From Proteobacteria bacterium SG_bin9 (lineage in GTDB: Bacteria; Pseudomonadota; Alphaproteobacteria; Rhizobiales; Xanthobacteraceae): a DNA stretch of 64,000 nt. The stretch lies in NCBI GenBank assembly GCA_002083525.1, contig LWDM01000044.1:72314-136313 (forward strand). Reading direction: 5' to 3'. Positions 1-12,978 of this stretch are shown here, piece after piece. Both the position numbers and the translations under genes were made by a program. The notes under the pieces were generated by a model. That model saw only the letters and a list, made by a program, of their open reading frames with translations, was not told the origin of the DNA and ran no database searches. Every line of letters starts with the position of its first letter. Position 1 is the stretch's first letter.

Positions 1-2356
<2,356 letters not shown>

Positions 2357-2437
2357 GCTGTATTCCGGACACGAAGCTTTGTGAGGAGCCGTACTCTCCC
2401 GCCAGGAAGTGTCAGCAGCCGTCAGCTATGAGAGAGA

Positions 2438-2466
2438 TGTATCCGGAACATAGGCAGAACGAGCAA
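2438..2466 (-). promoter_or_regulatory. Candidate uvrA sigma-70 promoter
   Basis: On the minus strand a TTGCTC (2466-2461) is followed after 17 bases by GATACA (2443-2438), a weak -10 match. The LexA box fills the spacer almost exactly, which is how a repressor-controlled promoter should look. The distance to the uvrA ATG is about 80 bases. Confidence 0.5.
2446..2460 (-). promoter_or_regulatory. LexA (SOS) box of uvrA
   Basis: Read on the minus strand the site is GTTC-TGCCTAT-GTTC, a perfect match to the alphaproteobacterial LexA consensus GTTC-N7-GTTC. It lies 90 bases upstream of uvrA and inside the spacer of the candidate promoter. Confidence 0.8.
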
Positions 2467-2540
2467 GGATTTCCAGTGCTTGCCCGCACTCATCAACGAC
2501 TCGTTTGTGGAACAGGGCCCACCAGCACCGCACAACGAAA

Positions 2541-2564
2541 AAGGCCGGCGAAACCGCCGGCCTT
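2541..2564 (-). terminator. Intrinsic terminator of the porin gene
   Basis: A perfect 10-base-pair stem (AAGGCCGGCG / CGCCGGCCTT) with a four-base loop is followed by a run of five T on the minus strand. It sits 26 bases past the porin stop codon. Confidence 0.85.
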
Positions 2565-2589
2565 TCCCCGATCAGATGATCGCTAGATA

Positions 2590-3258
2590 TCAGTACTTGG
2601 CAACAACCGGGCCACCCCAGCCGAAGCGATAGTTCACGCCCAGCTTGATGGAGTGCTCGTCGTTGTTGAAGTTGCCAGCGATCGCCGGAGCCGGCAGAGC
2701 GCGGACGAAGTTGTAGCGGCCGAAGTCGTAGTACTGGTACTCGAGCTTCGCCGACCAGCTCGGAGCGAACATGTACTCGAGGCCGGCGCCGACGGTGTAA
2801 CCGTCGCGGTTGCCGGTGCCGATCACGCCGAGAGCGTTGTTCGAACGATCCTGGTAAGCGTAGCCGCCCTTCACGTAGAGGAGAGCCGGACCCCAGGTGT
2901 AGCCGAGACGGCCGGTGACCGAGGCAAGGCCGCGCTCACGGAAGAGGCCGTTGTTGTTGCCGGCAACGGCGCTGTACTGACCTTCGATACCAGCGACCCA
3001 GTTCGGAGCGAACTGATAGTCGGCACCGATCTGACCACCGCCGAGGAAGCGGGCGTCGTTGTTGCCGAAAATGGTGTTGTCGTTGCCAAAGGCGGCGCCG
3101 ATGTGCGCACCGATGTAGAACCCGGTCCAGTTGTAGATCGGAGCCGGCGGCGGCGGGGGAGCCTTCGTGTAGACGCGAGCGCCAAGGTCGGCAGCAAACG
3201 CCGACGAGGACATGCCGAGCGCAATCAACGCAACGGTACCCAGCAAAATCTTCTTCAT
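2590..3258 (-). CDS. Outer-membrane beta-barrel protein, Omp25/31 (porin-like) family
   Basis: This 222-residue protein begins with a clear signal peptide ending SSAFA-AD, followed by a proline-rich stretch and the phrase YNWTGFYIGAHIG that opens Omp25/31-type rhizobial barrels. The C terminus, LGVNYRFGWGGPVVAKY, is an amphipathic last strand. The ATG at 3258 was chosen because GGAG precedes it and because the upstream in-frame ATG would add 30 residues before the signal peptide. Such proteins are abundant surface proteins; a specific substrate cannot be read from the sequence. The gene stands alone between uvrA and ssb with its own terminator. An AT-rich TATATT on the minus strand at 3353-3348 may be its -10 element. 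Confidence 0.88.
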   Translation of the reverse strand: MKKILLGTVALIALGMSSSAFAADLGARVYTKAPPPPPAPIYNWTGFYIGAHIGAAFGNDNTIFGNNDARFLGGGQIGADYQFAPNWVAGIEGQYSAVAGNNNGLFRERGLASVTGRLGYTWGPALLYVKGGYAYQDRSNNALGVIGTGNRDGYTVGAGLEYMFAPSWSAKLEYQYYDFGRYNFVRALPAPAIAGNFNNDEHSIKLGVNYRFGWGGPVVAKY

Positions 3259-3512
3259 TTTAGTAGTCTCCAAGGTCTTGTTCTTGTCCCGCATCGGCAT
3301 GCCGCGAGGGATATCCCCGGCGCCGGAGCGCCTTCGTGATGGGTCCAATATAGCGATTCCCGCACGAAATACCGTCTCCGAAATGCAACAGTCCTGCGCG
3401 AACTGACTCTTGCTAAGTTAAGGAAGTATTTAGCATTTCTAAGATCGGGGCCACACGATTCGATCACGTCCTGATCACATCTCCGCCACAATCAAACCGG
3501 GAACCGGTAGGT

Positions 3513-3542
3513 TTGTTCCACCAGCGGGGCGGGTTCCATAAT
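3513..3542 (+). promoter_or_regulatory. Candidate ssb promoter
   Basis: TTGTTC (3513-3518) and CATAAT (3537-3542) are separated by 18 bases, a fair sigma-70 match, with the LexA box starting 15 bases downstream. The leader to ssb would be about 240 bases. Confidence 0.4.
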
Positions 3543-3557
3543 TTTATGCCTTCACAG

Positions 3558-3572
3558 GAACAAAAATGGAAC
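3558..3572. promoter_or_regulatory. LexA (SOS) box of ssb
   Basis: GAAC-AAAAATG-GAAC is the reverse complement of the alphaproteobacterial LexA consensus GTTC-N7-GTTC. It lies just downstream of the candidate ssb promoter, where a bound repressor would block initiation or escape. Confidence 0.7.
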
Positions 3573-3792
3573 ATAGTGTGGTCTGAGAACGCGTGTGGAT
3601 AACCGGCCCGAGCCGCCCGCGAGGGCGTTCGCGGAGTATAGGGTCGGTATCGAAACAGTGCCGCGCGGATCGGGACGGTCCGCAGCAGCCGCGAAACAGT
3701 GCGGGCAGTAAGCAACGCCCGGTTGAGTCTGATCGGGGCGGAGTGCCTCGATAATCAAGTACGCGATATCAAAGTATCAGTGGAGGACCGCA

Positions 3793-4299
3793 ATGGCGGG
3801 TAGCGTGAACAAGGTCATTCTCATCGGCAACCTCGGCGCCGATCCCGAAATCCGGCGCACCCAGGATGGGCGCCCGATCGCCAACCTGCGCATCGCGACA
3901 TCGGAGACGTGGCGCGACAAGGCGACCGGCGAGCGCAAGGAAAAGACCGAGTGGCACCGCGTGGTGGTGTTCAACGAGGGGCTCTGCAAGGTCGTCGAAC
4001 AGTACGTCAAGAAGGGCTCGAAGCTTTACATCGAAGGCGCACTGCAGACGCGCAAGTGGACCGACCAGAGCGGCGTCGAGAAGTATTCGACCGAGGTCGT
4101 TCTGCAGGGCTTCAATTCCGTTCTGACCATGCTGGATGGACGCGGCGGCGGAGGCGGCAGCTTCGCCGATGACGGCGGCGGGAGCGGCGACTTCGGCTCG
4201 AGCGGCTCGTCAATGGGCGGCGGAGGCGGCCAGCGGCGCGTCGCGGCGGCAGGCGCAGGTGGCGGACGTCGCGACATGGACGACGACATTCCGTTCTGA
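3793..4299 (+). CDS. ssb: Single-stranded DNA-binding protein
   Basis: SSB coats single-stranded DNA during replication, repair and recombination and recruits partners through its acidic tail. The 168-residue product has the OB-fold opening [19 protein letters not shown], a conserved [10 protein letters not shown] strand, a glycine/serine-rich linker from about residue 115, and the invariant tip DDDIPF. The ATG at 3793 follows a strong GGAGG seven bases upstream. It is a single-gene unit with its own LexA box, as expected for a gene often paired with uvrA; here the porin stands between them. Confidence 0.98.
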   Translation: MAGSVNKVILIGNLGADPEIRRTQDGRPIANLRIATSETWRDKATGERKEKTEWHRVVVFNEGLCKVVEQYVKKGSKLYIEGALQTRKWTDQSGVEKYSTEVVLQGFNSVLTMLDGRGGGGGSFADDGGGSGDFGSSGSSMGGGGGQRRVAAAGAGGGRRDMDDDIPF

Positions 4300-4351
4300 G
4301 CGGGTCCAAGCGCTGCCTGGCTGGCGGCCAAAGCTTCTCAGATCACGTTTC

Positions 4352-4386
4352 GAAACGCTCTCGTCCTTGCCGGCGGGGGCGTTTTC
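4352..4386 (+). terminator. Possible ssb terminator
   Basis: GAAACGC (4352-4358) can pair with GCGTTTTC (4379-4386) with one bulged T and a long loop, and the 3' arm contains TTTT. A 12-base palindrome, CGTTTCGAAACG, overlaps its left side at 4346-4357. The long loop makes this only a weak candidate. Confidence 0.35.
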
Positions 4387-4413
4387 CATTTTGTCGCAGC
4401 CGCCGCATCAATC

Positions 4414-4442
4414 TTGACAATGGAAAGATAGAAGTGAATACT
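4414..4442 (+). promoter_or_regulatory. Candidate promoter of the DUF2306-like gene
   Basis: A perfect -35 TTGACA (4414-4419) is followed after 17 bases by AATACT (4437-4442), or after 19 bases by TACTAT. It lies about 48 bases upstream of the ATG at 4490. Confidence 0.5.
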
Positions 4443-4489
4443 ATTTACATCGAGCGTAACGAACGATTCCGTTGACCGGGAGGATTGCG

Positions 4490-4894
4490 ATGAGCCTTGC
4501 GCCGCTTCTGAACGCTCCGTTGCAGATTCAGCTTCACGCCTTCGCCGCGATGGCGGCATTTCTGCTCGGCATCGCCCAGTTCGTCGCGCCGAAGGGGACG
4601 CTGCCGCACCGGACCGTCGGCTGGATCTGGGTCGGACTTATGCTGATCGTTGCGATCAGTTCGTTCTGGATTCACGGCAAGGGCTTCAGACTGGCGGGGC
4701 CGTTCGGGCCGATCCATCTGTTGTCGATCATGGTGCTGTTCATGCTGCCGATGGCGCTGATGTTCGCGCGCCGGCACAATGCACGCGGTCACGCCAAGAC
4801 AATGATCGGTATTTTCATCGGCGGATTGGTGATTGCGGGGCTCTTCACGTTCATTCCGGGACGCCTCATGCACGCGGTCGCCTTTGGCGGCTGA
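4490..4894 (+). CDS. DUF2306-type four-helix membrane protein
   Basis: The 134-residue product has about four hydrophobic segments, separated by short loops, and resembles the DUF2306 family of predicted inner-membrane proteins (ALPLN-QIQLHAFAAMAAFLLG start, paired histidines including HRTVGW and HGKG). The ATG at 4490 is preferred over the upstream TTG at 4472 because a GGGAGG Shine-Dalgarno lies six bases in front of it. It stands alone between ssb and gyrA with its own candidate promoter. The function of this family is not known, and none can be inferred from the neighbours. Confidence 0.75.
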   Translation: MSLAPLLNAPLQIQLHAFAAMAAFLLGIAQFVAPKGTLPHRTVGWIWVGLMLIVAISSFWIHGKGFRLAGPFGPIHLLSIMVLFMLPMALMFARRHNARGHAKTMIGIFIGGLVIAGLFTFIPGRLMHAVAFGG

Positions 4895-4955
4895 ATCGCC
4901 TTTGCAACCCATTGGTTTCGCAAGGGGAAAAAGCCTTCGGAAATGGCCGTTTTAT

Positions 4956-4984
4956 TTGGTTTGTGACAGCGGATGCGCTATATG
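4956..4984 (+). promoter_or_regulatory. Weak candidate gyrA promoter
   Basis: TTGGTT (4956-4961) and TATATG (4979-4984) are spaced by 17 bases, about 30 bases before the gyrA start. Both hexamers are imperfect. Confidence 0.3.
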
Positions 4985-5015
4985 ATTCTCAGCTAAATCC
5001 AGCTTGGAATCAGCC

Positions 5016-7745
<2,730 letters not shown>

Positions 7746-7770
7746 CCCGCATAACGGGATCAGACCAAAG

Positions 7771-7804
7771 AAAAAGCCGCTGGGGGGCATCCCGGCGGCT
7801 TTTT
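7771..7804. terminator. Bidirectional terminator after gyrA
   Basis: AAAAAGCCGC (7771-7780) pairs with GCGGCTTTTT (7795-7804), giving T-runs on both strands. It ends gyrA on the plus strand and the small secreted-protein gene on the minus strand. Confidence 0.85.
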
Positions 7805-7845
7805 GAACTTGGAGGTTCGAAGTTTGAGGTCGTCGGAGTTCTGAA

Positions 7846-8100
7846 TTAGCGGGTGGCGGTGACGACGCGGGCCTGGGTCATCACGGCAGCCTTGCTGCCG
7901 GACTGGCGCAGGCAGGAGGTTTCGAAGTTCGGCCAGGCCTGCTGCGAGCAATCCTTGCCGATCGGGCGGATATCGAGGCGGTCAGCCTTGGTCATGGCGA
8001 CGGGCACGCTCGCTTCAACCTGCGGGGCAAAGCCGGGCAGCAAGGTCAGCGCGGCGGCGACGAAAGCAGCGACTGCAACTGCGGAAAGAGCCTTGATCAT
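7846..8100 (-). CDS. Small secreted protein of unknown function
   Basis: The 84-residue product has a signal peptide (IKALSAVAVAAFVAAALTLLPGFAPQVEA) and a short mature part with two cysteines (GKDCSQQAWPNFETSCLRQ), which could form one disulfide in the periplasm. Similar short proteins are common in Bradyrhizobium-type genomes but I know of no function. The ATG at 8100 is preceded on the minus strand by GGGGACCACC. It converges on gyrA and shares its terminator. Confidence 0.7.
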   Translation of the reverse strand: MIKALSAVAVAAFVAAALTLLPGFAPQVEASVPVAMTKADRLDIRPIGKDCSQQAWPNFETSCLRQSGSKAAVMTQARVVTATR

Positions 8101-8457
8101 GGTGGTCCCCTGTATCTGGTAGCCTGCAAGCCGCCTTGAAGTTTTCTTGCGGCTCGTCGTTCCCTGTTGTGAGAGGTTCTAGGCCTGTCACGTTTCAGCG
8201 TGTCTGCGTCGGCCAGGAATATGGTTTCGTCGGCCGACAGTTTTGTTTCGTCGCGGGGGTGGGGACGAAACATTGGCCGGTCAGGCGCCGCTCCGTCCCT
8301 TGAGCCGCATGCCCAGTAGACGCTGTGAGGGGCGATCCGGTTCGGTCGGGCGGTCCAAATTAAATTCAACGATTCGAGGACTTTAAGCGGAACCGCCTGA
8401 TCGGTCGCGGCAATCTGCGGTGCTTGCGGCTCCGGTTCCGGCAAGGTAGACGAAGCG
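8101..8457. other. 357-base divergent intergenic region
   Basis: The region separates the small secreted-protein gene (minus) from coaD (plus). Its notable content is the GTTTCGTC repeat set listed separately. I see no further gene. Confidence 0.5.
8224..8271. repeat. GTTTCGTC direct and inverted repeats, possible operator
   Basis: The octamer GTTTCGTC occurs at 8224-8231 and 8245-8252, 21 bases apart (two helical turns), and its exact inverse GACGAAAC occurs at 8264-8271. The spacing suggests protein binding, but no regulator can be named. Confidence 0.4.
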
Positions 8458-8955
8458 ATGCCCCGTATTGCCTTCTATGCCGGGTCGTTTGACCCCGTCA
8501 CCAACGGCCACCTCGATGTGGTCCGCCAGTCCGTCAGCCTTGTCGATCGCCTCGTGGTCGCGATCGGAATCCATCCCGGAAAGAAGCCGCTGTTCAGCAC
8601 CGAAGAGCGGCTCGACATGGTCCGCGAGGTGTTCGCACCGCTCGCGACAAAGGCGAAGTGCGAGCTCGACTGCATCACCTTCGACGATCTGACCGTCACG
8701 GCCGCGCAACGCGTCGGTGCGACGATCCTGATCCGCGGCCTGCGCGATGGCACCGACCTCGACTACGAAATGCAGATCGCCGGCATGAATGAGACCATGG
8801 CGCCTGACGTGCACACGGTTTTCTTACCGGCATCGCCGACCGTGCGCCCGATCACCGCCACACTGGTGCGGCAGATCGCCGGCATGGGCGGCAACGTCGC
8901 CAACTTCGTGCCTGCCGCCGTTGCGGCGCGCCTGAAGACCAAGTTCGCCAAATAA
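8458..8955 (+). CDS. coaD: Pantetheine-phosphate adenylyltransferase
   Basis: CoaD transfers AMP from ATP to 4'-phosphopantetheine, the fourth step of coenzyme A synthesis. The 165-residue length is usual for the family. It opens with the nucleotidyltransferase motif [14 protein letters not shown], has [19 protein letters not shown] in the centre and ends in the [18 protein letters not shown] region that corresponds to the family's ISSSLVRE motif. The start at 8458 gives the standard N terminus, although its Shine-Dalgarno is weak. It is followed in the same direction by two cyclophilin genes and queA-tgt. Confidence 0.97.
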   Translation: MPRIAFYAGSFDPVTNGHLDVVRQSVSLVDRLVVAIGIHPGKKPLFSTEERLDMVREVFAPLATKAKCELDCITFDDLTVTAAQRVGATILIRGLRDGTDLDYEMQIAGMNETMAPDVHTVFLPASPTVRPITATLVRQIAGMGGNVANFVPAAVAARLKTKFAK

Positions 8956-9027
8956 GCCTTGAAGTAACGCGTTCGACTTCCATCGCTGATGCGCACGGCC
9001 GTGCGCAAGCCTCTGACCGGAGCCATC

Positions 9028-9573
9028 ATGATCCGCATTCTTGCTGCCGTTGCCGCACTTCTCTTTGCCGTGCCTGCCTTCGCGCAGGCGCCGCTGCCTG
9101 CCAATCTCGACAAGGCCAACGCCATCGTCATCGACACGACCAAGGGCCGCGTCGTGATCAAGCTGCGCAACGACCTCGCGCCCCAGCACGCCGAGCGCAT
9201 CAAGCTGCTCGCGCGCGACGGCTACTACAACAACGTGCCGTTCCACCGCGTCATCGACGGCTTCATGGCGCAGACCGGCGACGGCAAGAACTTCAACGGC
9301 ACCGGCGGTTCGAAGTATCCGAACCTTGCCGCCGAATTCACCCAGACGCCGTTCAAGCGCGGCATCGTCGGCATGGCGCGCGCGGGCGATCCGAATTCGG
9401 CCAACTCGCAATTCTTCATCATGTTCGCCGAGGGCTCGTTCCTCAACGGCAAGTACACCGTGGTCGGCGAAGTGGTGCAGGGCATGGACGTGGTCGACAA
9501 GATCAAGCGCGGCGAACCGGTCGCTGACCCCGACAAGATGGTCAAGGTCCAGGTCGCCTCCGACATCAAGTGA
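9028..9573 (+). CDS. ppiA: Periplasmic peptidyl-prolyl cis-trans isomerase A (cyclophilin)
   Basis: Cyclophilins catalyse proline isomerisation during protein folding. This 181-residue copy has a signal peptide (MIRILAAVAALLFAVPAFA), so it acts in the periplasm. Catalytic-site motifs FHRVIDGFMAQTGD and NSQFFIMF are intact. The ATG at 9028 gives the signal peptide at the N terminus; an upstream in-frame ATG at 8989 would bury it. It lies 72 bases after coaD and is followed by a TonB-C-like protein and the cytoplasmic cyclophilin, and the two cyclophilins look like a local duplication. Confidence 0.93.
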   Translation: MIRILAAVAALLFAVPAFAQAPLPANLDKANAIVIDTTKGRVVIKLRNDLAPQHAERIKLLARDGYYNNVPFHRVIDGFMAQTGDGKNFNGTGGSKYPNLAAEFTQTPFKRGIVGMARAGDPNSANSQFFIMFAEGSFLNGKYTVVGEVVQGMDVVDKIKRGEPVADPDKMVKVQVASDIK

Positions 9574-9591
9574 CATCAAGCAGGTGAAGCG

Positions 9592-9978
9592 ATGCGGCGA
9601 ACGATCCCATCGATCCTGTTCGCCGCGCTGCTTGCAGCGGCTACGCCCGCTGCTGCGGAAGATAAAATCGACACGCTCAAGGAGCTTTTCGACCGGCTCG
9701 GCCGGTGCTTCAAGTCGCCGAGGTTGCCGTCCGGTCATCCCGGCCTGCAGGTCACGGTGCTCGTGACTTTCACCAAAACCGGGGAACTCTTCGGCAAGCC
9801 GAAGATCGTTTACGAGAGCGAGTACGGCAACGATAACGATCGGCTACGCTACCGGATTGCAGCGATGGAAGCGTTGCAACGGTGCTCGCCGATGCCATTT
9901 ACCGAGGGACTGGGCGGCGCGGTGGCAGGACGCGCGATCCGCATGAGATTTGACGATCGACGCACGAAATCAATCTGA
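9592..9978 (+). CDS. Periplasmic protein with TonB/TolA C-terminal-like fold
   Basis: The 128-residue product has a signal peptide (MRRTIPSILFAALLAAATPAAA) and one small domain. The pattern VTVLVTFTKTGELFGKPKIVYES followed by RIAAMEALQRCSPMPF recalls the C-terminal domain of TonB/TolA proteins, but there is no transmembrane anchor or proline-rich arm, so it is not a TonB energy transducer. Two cysteines (about residues 39 and 97) might pair. It sits 18 bases after ppiA and 12 before ppiB, so it is probably co-transcribed with both. The fold assignment is tentative. Confidence 0.7.
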   Translation: MRRTIPSILFAALLAAATPAAAEDKIDTLKELFDRLGRCFKSPRLPSGHPGLQVTVLVTFTKTGELFGKPKIVYESEYGNDNDRLRYRIAAMEALQRCSPMPFTEGLGGAVAGRAIRMRFDDRRTKSI

Positions 9979-9990
9979 AAGGACGACACC

Positions 9991-10449
9991 ATGGCAACCG
10001 AAAACACTTTGATCCTCGAGACCACGCAGGGGCCCGTCACCATCGAGATGCGCCCGGATCTTGCGCCGGGCCACGTTGCCCGCATCAAGGAACTGGTGCG
10101 CGAGGGCTTTTACGATGGCATCGTGTTCCATCGCGTGATCGACGGCTTCATGGCGCAGACCGGTTGCCCGCACGGCACCGGCACCGGAGGCTCGGGCCAG
10201 AAGCTGAAGGCCGAGTTCAACAAGGAGCCGCACGTGCGCGGCACCGCGTCGATGGCGCGCGCGGCGAACCCGGATTCCGGCGATAGCCAGTTCTTCATCT
10301 GCTTCGACGATGCAGGCTTCCTCGATGGCCAGTACACGGTCTGGGGCAAGGTGACCGACGGCATGGATAACGTCGACAAGATCAAGCGCGGCGAGCCGGT
10401 GCAGAACCCGGACAAGATCGTTAAGGCACACATGGCTGCCGACGCGTAA
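9991..10449 (+). CDS. ppiB: Cytoplasmic peptidyl-prolyl cis-trans isomerase B (cyclophilin)
   Basis: This 152-residue cyclophilin lacks a signal peptide and is therefore cytoplasmic, in contrast to ppiA just upstream. The catalytic phrases FHRVIDGFMAQTGCPHGTGTGG and DSQFFICF are present, and the C terminus (GMDNVDKIKRGEPVQNPDKIV) closely matches that of ppiA. The ATG at 9991 follows AAAGGACG. The gene ends 27 bases before the palindromic repeat cluster that precedes queA. Confidence 0.95.
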   Translation: MATENTLILETTQGPVTIEMRPDLAPGHVARIKELVREGFYDGIVFHRVIDGFMAQTGCPHGTGTGGSGQKLKAEFNKEPHVRGTASMARAANPDSGDSQFFICFDDAGFLDGQYTVWGKVTDGMDNVDKIKRGEPVQNPDKIVKAHMAADA

Positions 10450-10476
10450 TAACTCGATACAACATCAGAGATTGTC

Positions 10477-10574
10477 ATGCCCGGGCGTAGCCGTTCGAAG
10501 AACGGCGTTCTAAAGAACACCTACGCCGGGCATCTATCTTTTTGAGAGATGGATTGCCGGACCAAGTCCGGCAA
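10477..10574. repeat. Palindromic repeat cluster (REP-like) in the queA leader
   Basis: Two adjacent palindromic units are visible. The first pairs ATGCCCGGGCGTAG (10477-10490) with CTACGCCGGGCAT (10521-10533), one base bulged, and encloses two smaller hairpins, CCGTTC/GAACGG and GTTC/GAAC, giving a cloverleaf. The second is a perfect nine-pair stem, TTGCCGGAC/GTCCGGCAA (10554-10574). Repeats of the type GGATTGCCGG...CCGGCAATGACG are familiar between genes in Bradyrhizobium-type genomes. Neither has a T-run, so they are not simple terminators. Confidence 0.75.
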
Positions 10575-10588
10575 TGACGAAAGAAATC

Positions 10589-11671
10589 ATGCGGACCGAT
10601 CTCTTCGATTTCGAGCTGCCGCCCGAGCGCATTGCGTTGCGCCCGGTGAGCCCGCGCGATTCCGCGCGCATGCTCGTGATCGATGCCAACGGCTCATATG
10701 CGGATCACAGGGTGTCCGAGCTGCCGGATTTCCTGCGCGCGGGCGACGTGCTGGTGGTCAACGACACCAAGGTGATCGCGGCGCAGTTGTCCGGCCGGCG
10801 CATCAACCGAGCGACCGAGCCGCATATCGAAGCGATGCTGATCAAGCGTCTCGACGGCGCGCGCTGGCAGGCGCTGGTCAAACCGGCCAAGAAGCTGGCC
10901 CCGGGCGATGTCGTCCGCTTTGGCAACGAGGGCCGCGTCTGTTTTCTCGGCCACCTCGATGCAACCGTCGAAGCCAAGGGCGATAACGGCGAAGTGACGT
11001 TCGCGTTCGTCTTCCATGGTCCTGCGCTTGACCAAGCGATTGCAGATTTGGGCGCGACGCCATTGCCGCCCTACATCGCCTCGAAGCGCGATCCCGACGA
11101 TCAGGACATGAGCGACTATCAGACCATGTTCGCGGCGAACGAGGGCGCGGTCGCCGCACCCACGGCCGGATTGCATTTTACGCCACAACTTGAAGCCGGA
11201 CTGAAAGCCAAGGGCATCGGCTTGCAGCGGGTGACCCTGCACGTGGGCGCAGGGACGTTTCTGCCGGTGAAGGCCGACGACACGGCCGACCACGTGATGC
11301 ACGCCGAATACGGCATCGTCACGCCGGAGACGGCGATCGCGCTAAATGCCGCGAAAGCGGCCGGCGGACGCATCGTAGCGGTAGGGACAACCTCGCTGCG
11401 GCTGCTGGAGAGCGCGACTGACGAGGAGGGCCTTGTCCGGGCGTTCGGCGATGAGACAGCGATCTTCATCACGCCCGGATACCGTTTCCGTGCCGTCGAC
11501 GTGCTGATGACGAACTTCCACCTGCCGAAGTCGACGCTGGTGATGCTGGTCTCCGCCTTTAGCGGCATCGAGCCGATCAAGCGGGCCTACGCCCACGCCA
11601 TTGCGTCCGGCTACCGGTTCTATTCCTATGGCGACGCATCGCTGTTGTTCCGGGCTAAACCCAATCCATGA
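10589..11671 (+). CDS. queA: S-adenosylmethionine:tRNA ribosyltransferase-isomerase
   Basis: QueA adds the epoxy-cyclopentanediol moiety from SAM to preQ1-modified tRNA during queuosine synthesis. The 360-residue product begins [19 protein letters not shown], the normal family start, and contains [15 protein letters not shown] and [11 protein letters not shown]. The ATG at 10574 lies inside the palindromic repeat and adds five non-conserved residues, so 10589 was chosen. Its stop codon overlaps the tgt start (ATGA), so the two enzymes of the pathway are translationally coupled. Confidence 0.97.
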   Translation: MRTDLFDFELPPERIALRPVSPRDSARMLVIDANGSYADHRVSELPDFLRAGDVLVVNDTKVIAAQLSGRRINRATEPHIEAMLIKRLDGARWQALVKPAKKLAPGDVVRFGNEGRVCFLGHLDATVEAKGDNGEVTFAFVFHGPALDQAIADLGATPLPPYIASKRDPDDQDMSDYQTMFAANEGAVAAPTAGLHFTPQLEAGLKAKGIGLQRVTLHVGAGTFLPVKADDTADHVMHAEYGIVTPETAIALNAAKAAGGRIVAVGTTSLRLLESATDEEGLVRAFGDETAIFITPGYRFRAVDVLMTNFHLPKSTLVMLVSAFSGIEPIKRAYAHAIASGYRFYSYGDASLLFRAKPNP

Positions 11672-12801
11672 CCGTCGCCAACCATTTCACGCTGCTGACA
11701 CAGGACGGCGCTGCGCGCACCGGCGTGCTGCGGACGCCGCACGGCGACGTGCGCACACCGGCGTTCATGCCGGTCGGTACGCTGGGCGCCATGAAGGGCA
11801 TTCACTGGCGCGAGGTGAGGGATGCCGGCGCCGATATCGTGCTCGGCAACACCTACCACCTGATGCTGCGGCCTGGGGCGGAACGTATCGCGGCACTCGG
11901 CGGCCTGCAAAAGTTCACCGGCTGGAACGGCCCGATGCTGACCGACTCGGGCGGCTTCCAGGTGATGTCGCTGGCGCAGCTGCGGAAGATCAACGAGAAG
12001 GCGGTCACCTTCAAATCGCACATCGACGGGCTGACCATCGAGCTGTCGCCGGAGCGGGCGATTGAGGTGCAGGGGCTGCTCGGCTCGGACATCGCCATGC
12101 AGCTCGACGAATGCATTCGGCTGCCGGCGGAGCGCGCCGATATCGAGCGCGCCATGCAGCTGTCGCTGCGCTGGGCGGAGCGCTGCAAGCGTGCGTTCGA
12201 AAGTGCCCCGGACGGACGCATGCTGTTCGGCATCGTGCAGGGCGGCGACGTGCCGCCGCTGCGCCACGCCAGCGCTCGCGGGCTGATCGACATCGGCTTC
12301 CACGGCTATGCCGTTGGCGGGCTGGCGGTCGGCGAACCGCAGGAGGTGATGCTGGCGATGATCGACGAGGTCGCGCCGATCTTGCCGCAAGAGCGGCCGC
12401 GCTACCTGATGGGCGTCGGCACACCTGACGACATGTTGGAAGCGATCGCACGCGGCATCGACATGTTCGATTGCGTGCTGCCGACCCGCAACGGCCGCCA
12501 CGGTCATGTGTTCACCCGGCGCGGTCCGATCAACCTGCGCAACGCGCGCCATGCGGACGATCCGCGACCCTTGGATGAGGAGAGCGACTGGCCATCGACG
12601 CGCACCTATTCGCGCGCCTATCTGCATCACCTCGTCCGCTCGAGCGAGACACTCGGCGCGATGCTGCTGTCGGAAATCAACATCGCCTATTACCAGTCGC
12701 TGATGCAGGATATCCGCGCGGCCATTCGCGAGAACCGGTTTGCAGCGTTTCGCGAAAAGACAAAAGCAGAGTGGGCGCGCGGCGACATCGCGCCGCGTTG
12801 A
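11668..12801 (+). CDS. tgt: Queuine tRNA-ribosyltransferase with the zinc site replaced
   Basis: Tgt exchanges guanine-34 for preQ1 in the GUN-anticodon tRNAs. The 377-residue product keeps both catalytic aspartates: Asp93 in LTDSGGFQ and Asp268 in [14 protein letters not shown]. The zinc site expected near the C terminus (C-x-C-x2-C plus a histidine about 26 residues later) is absent: the aligned positions are Ser306, Trp308, Thr311 and Ile337, in [17 protein letters not shown] and [11 protein letters not shown]. The rest of this subdomain, including SRAYLHHL, is intact, so the gene looks functional rather than decayed. It overlaps queA by four bases. Confidence 0.95.
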   Translation: MTVANHFTLLTQDGAARTGVLRTPHGDVRTPAFMPVGTLGAMKGIHWREVRDAGADIVLGNTYHLMLRPGAERIAALGGLQKFTGWNGPMLTDSGGFQVMSLAQLRKINEKAVTFKSHIDGLTIELSPERAIEVQGLLGSDIAMQLDECIRLPAERADIERAMQLSLRWAERCKRAFESAPDGRMLFGIVQGGDVPPLRHASARGLIDIGFHGYAVGGLAVGEPQEVMLAMIDEVAPILPQERPRYLMGVGTPDDMLEAIARGIDMFDCVLPTRNGRHGHVFTRRGPINLRNARHADDPRPLDEESDWPSTRTYSRAYLHHLVRSSETLGAMLLSEINIAYYQSLMQDIRAAIRENRFAAFREKTKAEWARGDIAPR

Positions 12802-12928
12802 TCGCAGCCACGCTGATTCACGAATTGCGTTTTACGAACTGCAATCGCGACTCGAAAACTGCTTTTCTGAAATAACAGATTTCTGATTTTACGTGATGCG
12901 CGGTGCCGGTGAACCGCCGCCCCTCAAA

Positions 12929-12949
12929 GACCGGACGCTATGTCCGGTC
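12929..12949 (-). terminator. Hairpin after the small zinc-ribbon gene
   Basis: A perfect eight-pair stem, GACCGGAC/GTCCGGTC with a five-base loop, lies 30 bases past the stop of the minus-strand gene. Only TTT follows on that strand, so termination may be weak. The rest of the gap to tgt shows nothing clear. Confidence 0.45.
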
Positions 12950-12978
12950 AGTCCCGGCGTACTCCACTAACAGCAGAG

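Larger units (their letters stand above)
3259..3792. other. 534-base intergenic region between porin and ssb
   Basis: The region holds the divergent start signals of the porin (minus) and ssb (plus), the LexA box and a candidate ssb promoter. An imperfect inverted repeat GCTAA...TTTAGC lies near 3413-3435. I see no convincing gene here. Confidence 0.6.

Noticed and set aside
3501..3519. GAAC...GTTC inverted pair near 3510 as another LexA box
   Set aside because: The spacing between the half-sites is 10 bases, not seven, and the arrangement does not fit the consensus.
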